Assembly: GCA_947464665.1 (NCBI GenBank)
Contig: CANHXV010000078.1
Location: forward strand, 1 to 9,225
Direction: 5' to 3'
Length of the DNA: 9,225 nucleotides
Source of the DNA: Comamonadaceae bacterium
Lineage (GTDB): Bacteria > Pseudomonadota > Gammaproteobacteria > Burkholderiales > Burkholderiaceae_C
This document shows positions 6,465 through 9,225 of this stretch, piece by piece. The notes under the pieces were generated by a model, which saw only the letters and a list, made by a program, of their open reading frames with translations, had not been told where the DNA came from and did no database searches. The position numbers and the translations under genes were made by a program. Position 1 is the first letter of the stretch; every line of letters begins with the position of its first letter.

Positions 6465-6910
6465 AAAATTCCATCCCTTCTGTCGATCAAGTCGACACCA
6501 GCTATTTGGAAACCTTGATTGGTTACAACGCACGCCGTGCGGCTTTGGCTGTGATTGGTCAATTTTTAGAACGCATGGCGGTCTATGACCTCAAGCCTGT
6601 CGATTTTTCTGTGATGTCGGTGGTGGTGCACAACCCTGGCGTCACTTCGCGGCAGCTCTGCGCAGCCCTGAACATCTTGCCACCCAATTTGGTGGGATTG
6701 GTGCAATCCTTGGAGTCAAGGGGCTTGCTGGAACGATTACCGCACCCTCATGATGGCCGAGCGATGGGGCTGCACCCGACGCAAAAAGGTCTAGAACTCA
6801 TGGAAAAAGCAGAGGCCACAGCTTCCGAACTGGAAATGAAGATTGGCTCTAAACTAACGCCTAACCAAGTTCAAACCTTGGTGACCTTGCTACAAAAAAT
6901 TTACCTCTGA
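6449..6910 (+). CDS. MarR-family winged-helix transcriptional regulator
   Basis: This 153-residue protein is a probable dimeric DNA-binding repressor. The N-terminal helices (19-46) form the dimerisation part. The winged helix runs from about 50 to 111: LKPVDFSVMSVVVHNPGVTSRQLCAALNI, recognition helix PPNLVGLVQSLESRGLLER (78-96) and a wing containing HPHDGRAMGLHPT with the conserved Asp102-x-Arg104. The start ATG overlaps the end of the acyl-CoA dehydrogenase gene by 16 nt, with GAGG just upstream, so translation is probably coupled. MarR proteins near hydroxycinnamate ligase genes (CouR, FerC, HcaR types) are known to be released by aryl-CoA thioesters. A similar role here, controlling the two neighbouring operons, is an inference. 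Confidence 0.9.
   Translation: MRSHLKNSIPSVDQVDTSYLETLIGYNARRAALAVIGQFLERMAVYDLKPVDFSVMSVVVHNPGVTSRQLCAALNILPPNLVGLVQSLESRGLLERLPHPHDGRAMGLHPTQKGLELMEKAEATASELEMKIGSKLTPNQVQTLVTLLQKIYL
6481..6497. repeat. Inverted repeat TGTCGA-N5-TCGACA inside marR
   Basis: Two perfect 6-bp arms are separated by 5 nt, within codons 11-17 of the MarR gene. It could be an intragenic operator for autoregulation. It could equally be chance, because the encoded Val-Asp-x-Val-Asp repeat itself creates two GTCGA words. Confidence 0.25.
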
Positions 6911-6957
6911 GGACACCGACTCAAAGGGTCCAAGAAACACACATTGGGAGACTCGCC

Positions 6958-8133
6958 ATGTCACATTCAAGCTTTCCCTCATTGGCAAAAACGCTGCCCG
7001 AAGATGTGGGCAACGCAGTCTTAATTGGCCGAATTTGGGTACCCGGCGAAGGACCTTACCTTGTCAAAGTTTCCGCTACAGAAACCACAGACTTGTCGGG
7101 CTTGGCACTGACCAGCAGTGACTTGATGGAGCTTGACCATGTGGCCAAACGCGTCCAGGAGCATCACGGCAAATTATGGTCAACCTCAAGTTTGTGGGCC
7201 AACACAGATCCACAAAGTCGCAACGAACAACATCCTTGGTTCCTCACTCCCACTGATTTGCAAGCCATCAAAGCGGCAGGCGTTACCTTTGTGGCCAGCA
7301 TGCTAGAGCGTGTGATTGAAGAACAAGCACGCGGTGATGCGGCCAAAGCAGAGAGTGTGCGCGAGGCCGTGATTGAGGTCATGGGCGACAACCTGCGAAA
7401 CGTCAAACCGGGTTCAGCACAAGCGATGAAACTCAAAGAAGTCTTGGTGGCGCAAGGTGTCTGGTCACAGTACCTTGAAGTTGGCATTGGCCCCGATGCC
7501 GAAATTTTCACCAAGTCACAAGCCATGAGCGCTGTGGGTTCTGGCTTTGATGTGGGTTTGCACCCCGGCAGTTCATGGAACAATCCAGAACCTGAAATTG
7601 TGTTGGTCATTAGCTCCAAAGGCCACGTGGTCGGCGCCGCCATGGGGAACGATGTGAACCTTCGAGACTTTGAAGGCAGAAGCGCCTTGCTCTTAGGCAA
7701 GGCCAAAGACAACAATGCCAGTTGTGCCATTGGACCCTTCATTCGCTTGTTTGACGACCACTACACCATCGACAACGTCAGAACCACCGACCTCAGCATG
7801 GCAGTCCATGGCCCCGAAGGTTTTGTGATGCAAGGCAGCAGTTCACTTAGCCAAATCAGCCGAGACCCCTTGGACTTGGCCGCCCAAGCCATTGGCCCCT
7901 ACCACCAGTACCCCGATGGCCTTGTGCTTTTTTTAGGAACCATGTTTGCCCCCACCCAAGACCGACATGGTCCAGGGCAAGGCTTTACGCATGTGGTGGG
8001 CGACACCGTGGCCATCACAACGCCTCAATTGGGCACGCTCTTCAACCGCGTGACCACCTCGGACCAAGCACCCGCATGGACTTACGGCATCCGTGCCCTC
8101 ATGCAAGACTTGGCCAAACGTTCATCGCACTGA
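6958..8133 (+). CDS. Fumarylacetoacetate hydrolase (FAH) family protein
   Basis: This 391-residue protein has a C-terminal FAH-fold catalytic domain. Metal-ligand candidates are Glu211 and Glu213 in NNPEPEIVLVI and Asp232 in GNDVNLRD. The surrounding signatures are GVTFVASMLERVIEEQARGD, WSQYLEVGIGPDAEIFTK, ALLLGKAKDNNASCAIGPFI and HQYPDGLVLFLGTMFAPTQDR. FAH-family enzymes hydrolyse, hydrate/dehydrate or decarboxylate beta-diketo or 2-oxo acids. The short gap between the Glu-x-Glu pair and Asp232 resembles the 2-keto-3-deoxy-sugar-acid dehydratase branch more than true fumarylacetoacetase. GGGAG stands 7 nt before the ATG. The gene follows the MarR gene after 47 nt without a clear terminator, so it may be co-transcribed. 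Its substrate, and whether it belongs to the aromatic pathway, remain open. Confidence 0.85.
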   Translation: MSHSSFPSLAKTLPEDVGNAVLIGRIWVPGEGPYLVKVSATETTDLSGLALTSSDLMELDHVAKRVQEHHGKLWSTSSLWANTDPQSRNEQHPWFLTPTDLQAIKAAGVTFVASMLERVIEEQARGDAAKAESVREAVIEVMGDNLRNVKPGSAQAMKLKEVLVAQGVWSQYLEVGIGPDAEIFTKSQAMSAVGSGFDVGLHPGSSWNNPEPEIVLVISSKGHVVGAAMGNDVNLRDFEGRSALLLGKAKDNNASCAIGPFIRLFDDHYTIDNVRTTDLSMAVHGPEGFVMQGSSSLSQISRDPLDLAAQAIGPYHQYPDGLVLFLGTMFAPTQDRHGPGQGFTHVVGDTVAITTPQLGTLFNRVTTSDQAPAWTYGIRALMQDLAKRSSH

Positions 8134-8143
8134 ACTCGGTGCT

Positions 8144-8171
8144 TTAGCAAGCGCCTGTCCACTGGCATAAT
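8144..8171 (+). promoter_or_regulatory. Probable sigma-70 promoter for the FKBP gene
   Basis: A -10 hexamer CATAAT (8166-8171) is preceded by TGG, giving an extended -10. A -35-like TTAGCA (8144-8149) lies 16 nt upstream. Transcription would start near 8178, about 50 nt before the FKBP start codon and just ahead of the 8181-8199 hairpin. Confidence 0.4.
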
Positions 8172-8180
8172 TCTGCCAAC

Positions 8181-8202
8181 GGCCGGTCTTGCACCGGCCT
8201 TT
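8181..8202 (+). terminator. GC-rich hairpin, weak terminator or FKBP leader stem
   Basis: A perfect 7-bp stem, GGCCGGT with ACCGGCC, has a 5-nt CTTGC loop and is followed by only TTTCTAT. It may terminate the transcript from the FAH-family gene, which stops 47 nt upstream. If the promoter at 8144-8171 is real, it instead forms the 5' end of the FKBP mRNA. The short T-run makes it a weak terminator. Confidence 0.45.
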
Positions 8203-8228
8203 CTATGACTACTTTCTAGGACATCCAT

Positions 8229-8579
8229 ATGATTACCACAGCTACTGGCCTGCAATACGAAGACACCTTGGTCGGCGACGGCGCAGAAGCCACCAAAGGC
8301 CAAACAGTGACCGTTCATTACACCGGTTGGCTGTACGAAGATGGCGAGCAAGGCGCTAAATTTGACTCTAGCAAAGACCGCCGCGACCCCTTCCAATTCA
8401 TCTTGGGCGCAGGCATGGTCATTCGCGGCTGGGACGAAGGCGTAGCCGGTATGAAAATCGGTGGCGCTCGGACCCTGATCATTCCTTCAGAGTTGGGCTA
8501 TGGCTCCCGCGGTGCCGGCGGCGTGATTCCGCCAAACGCCACCCTCAAGTTCGACGTCGAATTGCTCGAACTGTCTTAA
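8229..8579 (+). CDS. FKBP-type peptidyl-prolyl cis-trans isomerase
   Basis: This 116-residue single-domain FKBP, close to FKBP12 in size, catalyses cis-trans isomerisation of Xaa-Pro bonds and assists folding. The active-site residues are visible: Tyr31 in VHYTGWL, Phe45-Asp46 in KFDSS, Phe55 and Phe57 in DPFQFILG, Val64-Ile65 and Trp68 in MVIRGWDEGV, Tyr91 in ELGYGSRG, Ile100 in GVIPPNA and Phe108 in LKFDVELLEL. There is no signal peptide or membrane segment, so it is cytosolic. AGGA (8218-8221) lies 7 nt before the ATG. It has its own likely promoter and terminator, and stands next to grpE, another folding gene. Confidence 0.95.
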   Translation: MITTATGLQYEDTLVGDGAEATKGQTVTVHYTGWLYEDGEQGAKFDSSKDRRDPFQFILGAGMVIRGWDEGVAGMKIGGARTLIIPSELGYGSRGAGGVIPPNATLKFDVELLELS

Positions 8580-8591
8580 TTTGACCTAAGC

Positions 8592-8615
8592 CCCTTTGGC
8601 ACGACGCCAACAGGG
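8592..8615 (+). other. Hairpin directly after the FKBP stop codon
   Basis: TTGGC (8596-8600) and GCCAA (8606-8610) pair across a 5-nt loop. CCC (8592-8594) pairs with GGG (8613-8615) across a small internal loop. No T-tract follows. It might protect the 3' end of the FKBP mRNA or act with the terminator at 8632; this is a weak call. Confidence 0.3.
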
Positions 8616-8616
8616 T

Positions 8617-8644
8617 CTTGAAATTTCACAAAGCGCCCCCAAGT
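8617..8644 (+). promoter_or_regulatory. Sigma-32 heat-shock promoter for grpE
   Basis: CTTGAAA (8617-8623) and CCCCAAGT (8637-8644) are separated by 13 nt. The established heat-shock sigma-factor consensus is CTTGAAA, a spacer of about 11-17 nt, then CCCCATNT, so only one defined -10 base differs. It lies directly upstream of grpE, a classic sigma-32 target. The -10 falls in the left arm of the FKBP terminator. Confidence 0.7.
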
Positions 8645-8664
8645 TTGGGGCGTTGTCATTTTTT
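8632..8664 (+). terminator. Intrinsic terminator after the FKBP gene
   Basis: An 8-bp stem, AGCGCCCC (8632-8639) with GGGGCGTT (8647-8654) and one G-U pair, has a 7-nt loop. It is followed after four bases by six T (8659-8664). It begins 52 nt after the FKBP stop and 46 nt before the grpE start. Confidence 0.75.
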
Positions 8665-8677
8665 GCGGATGCCTGTC

Positions 8678-9225
8678 ATGTCTGATTCCAACTCACAAAA
8701 CACCCCCAATCAAAACTCCAACCCAAGTACAGCGGGCGTAATGCCCACAGCTGAAGCCTTGGCCGCTGCTGCTGCGGCCATGGGCACAGACACCCAGGCT
8801 CAACAAGCCTCTGCCCCTCAAGACCCTTTGGCAGATACCCAAGCTGAACTGGCCAATGTGAAAGCCCAAAACGCCACATTAGCCGATCAGTACTTGCGCG
8901 CTCAAGCCGATGTGCAAAATGCCCGCCGTCGCGCAGACGAAGAAATAGCCAAAGCGCGCAAGTTTGCGGTGGAAGGTTTTGCCGACAGTTTGCTGCCCGT
9001 GCTAGACAGTTTGGAAGCCGGCCTGGCCATTCAAAACGTCACACCACAACAAATTCGCGAAGGTGCAGAGGCCACGCTGAGACAATTGAAAAGCGCCTTA
9101 GAACGCAACAAAGTCATCGAAATCAACCCAGCCGCAGGCACCAAGTTTGACCCGCACCATCACCAAGCCATCAGTGTGGTCCCTGCAGAGCAAGAAGCCA
9201 ACACGGTGGTCACTGTTTTGCAAAA
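8678..9225 (+). CDS. grpE: GrpE, nucleotide exchange factor for DnaK, 3'-truncated
   Basis: The first 182 codons of GrpE are present; the right window edge cuts the gene before the last beta-domain strand, probably about 20 residues short. GrpE drives ADP release from DnaK. A Gln/Asn/Ala-rich disordered N-terminus (with LAAAAAAMG at about 29-37) leads into a long coiled coil, TQAELANVKAQNATLADQYLRAQADVQNARRR. Then come EEIAKARKFAVEGFADSLLPVLDSLE, the helical LRQLKSALERNKVIEI and the beta-domain signature TKFDPHHHQAISVV. The ATG at 8678 is preferred because GGA lies 8 nt upstream; an in-frame ATG at 8669 has no room for that site. It is probably heat-induced through the promoter at 8617-8644. 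dnaK and dnaJ probably follow outside the window. Confidence 0.95.
   Translation, partial: MSDSNSQNTPNQNSNPSTAGVMPTAEALAAAAAAMGTDTQAQQASAPQDPLADTQAELANVKAQNATLADQYLRAQADVQNARRRADEEIAKARKFAVEGFADSLLPVLDSLEAGLAIQNVTPQQIREGAEATLRQLKSALERNKVIEINPAAGTKFDPHHHQAISVVPAEQEANTVVTVLQ

Noticed and set aside
6911..6957. Possible GGAC...GTCC hairpin between marR and the FAH-family gene
   Set aside because: The 4-bp stem with a long loop and no T-run is not a credible terminator.
7164..7742. 192-codon open frame on the - strand inside the FAH-family gene
   Set aside because: It is antisense to well-conserved FAH-domain codons, with low-complexity Ser/Leu/Ala composition and no domain.
1..9225. Mobile elements, CRISPR arrays, tRNA or rRNA genes, phage or defence genes
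   Set aside because: Searched by eye on both strands. There are no direct-repeat arrays, transposase-like proteins or RNA-gene signatures, and the coding density and style are uniform throughout.

Overview
The window looks like the chromosome of a betaproteobacterium of the order Burkholderiales, most likely Comamonadaceae (Limnohabitans/Rhodoferax-like). This rests on the Bug-type (tripartite tricarboxylate transporter) periplasmic receptor, the feruloyl-CoA synthase/4-hydroxybenzoyl-CoA thioesterase pairing, the small cytosolic FKBP and the moderate G+C content judged by eye. All eight complete genes and the two edge-truncated ones lie on the + strand. There are no rRNA or tRNA genes, insertion sequences or CRISPR arrays.

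Region 1 (1-4730) is the 3' part of an operon for CoA-dependent breakdown of aromatic (hydroxycinnamate-type) acids. In order it holds a crotonase/enoyl-CoA hydratase cut by the left edge, a feruloyl-CoA synthase, a 17beta-HSD10-type 3-hydroxyacyl-CoA dehydrogenase, a 4-hydroxybenzoyl-CoA thioesterase and a Tat-exported Bug solute receptor. A strong intrinsic terminator closes it. Gaps between the enzyme genes are 17-51 nt.

Region 2 (4761-8133) holds an acyl-CoA dehydrogenase of the long DmdC/FadE5-like type, a MarR regulator overlapping it by 16 nt, and a fumarylacetoacetate-hydrolase-family enzyme. Together regions 1 and 2 give ligase, dehydrogenase, hydratase, 3-hydroxyacyl-CoA dehydrogenase and aryl-CoA thioesterase. 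This is a nearly complete beta-oxidative side-chain shortening route: phenylpropanoid to aryl-CoA to aromatic acid. Only a thiolase is missing from the visible part. The MarR protein is a plausible acyl-CoA-responsive switch and the Bug protein a plausible uptake receptor; both roles are inferred.

Region 3 (8134-9225) is unrelated housekeeping: a cytosolic FKBP-type prolyl isomerase with its own likely promoter, then the start of grpE. A very good sigma-32 (heat-shock) promoter match sits before grpE. Its -10 element lies inside the FKBP terminator hairpin.

I saw no wholly new system. The points most worth a second look are the beta-oxidative (non-lyase) logic of the aromatic cluster, the terminator placed only about 30 nt before the acyl-CoA dehydrogenase start, and the interlocked terminator/heat-shock promoter before grpE.
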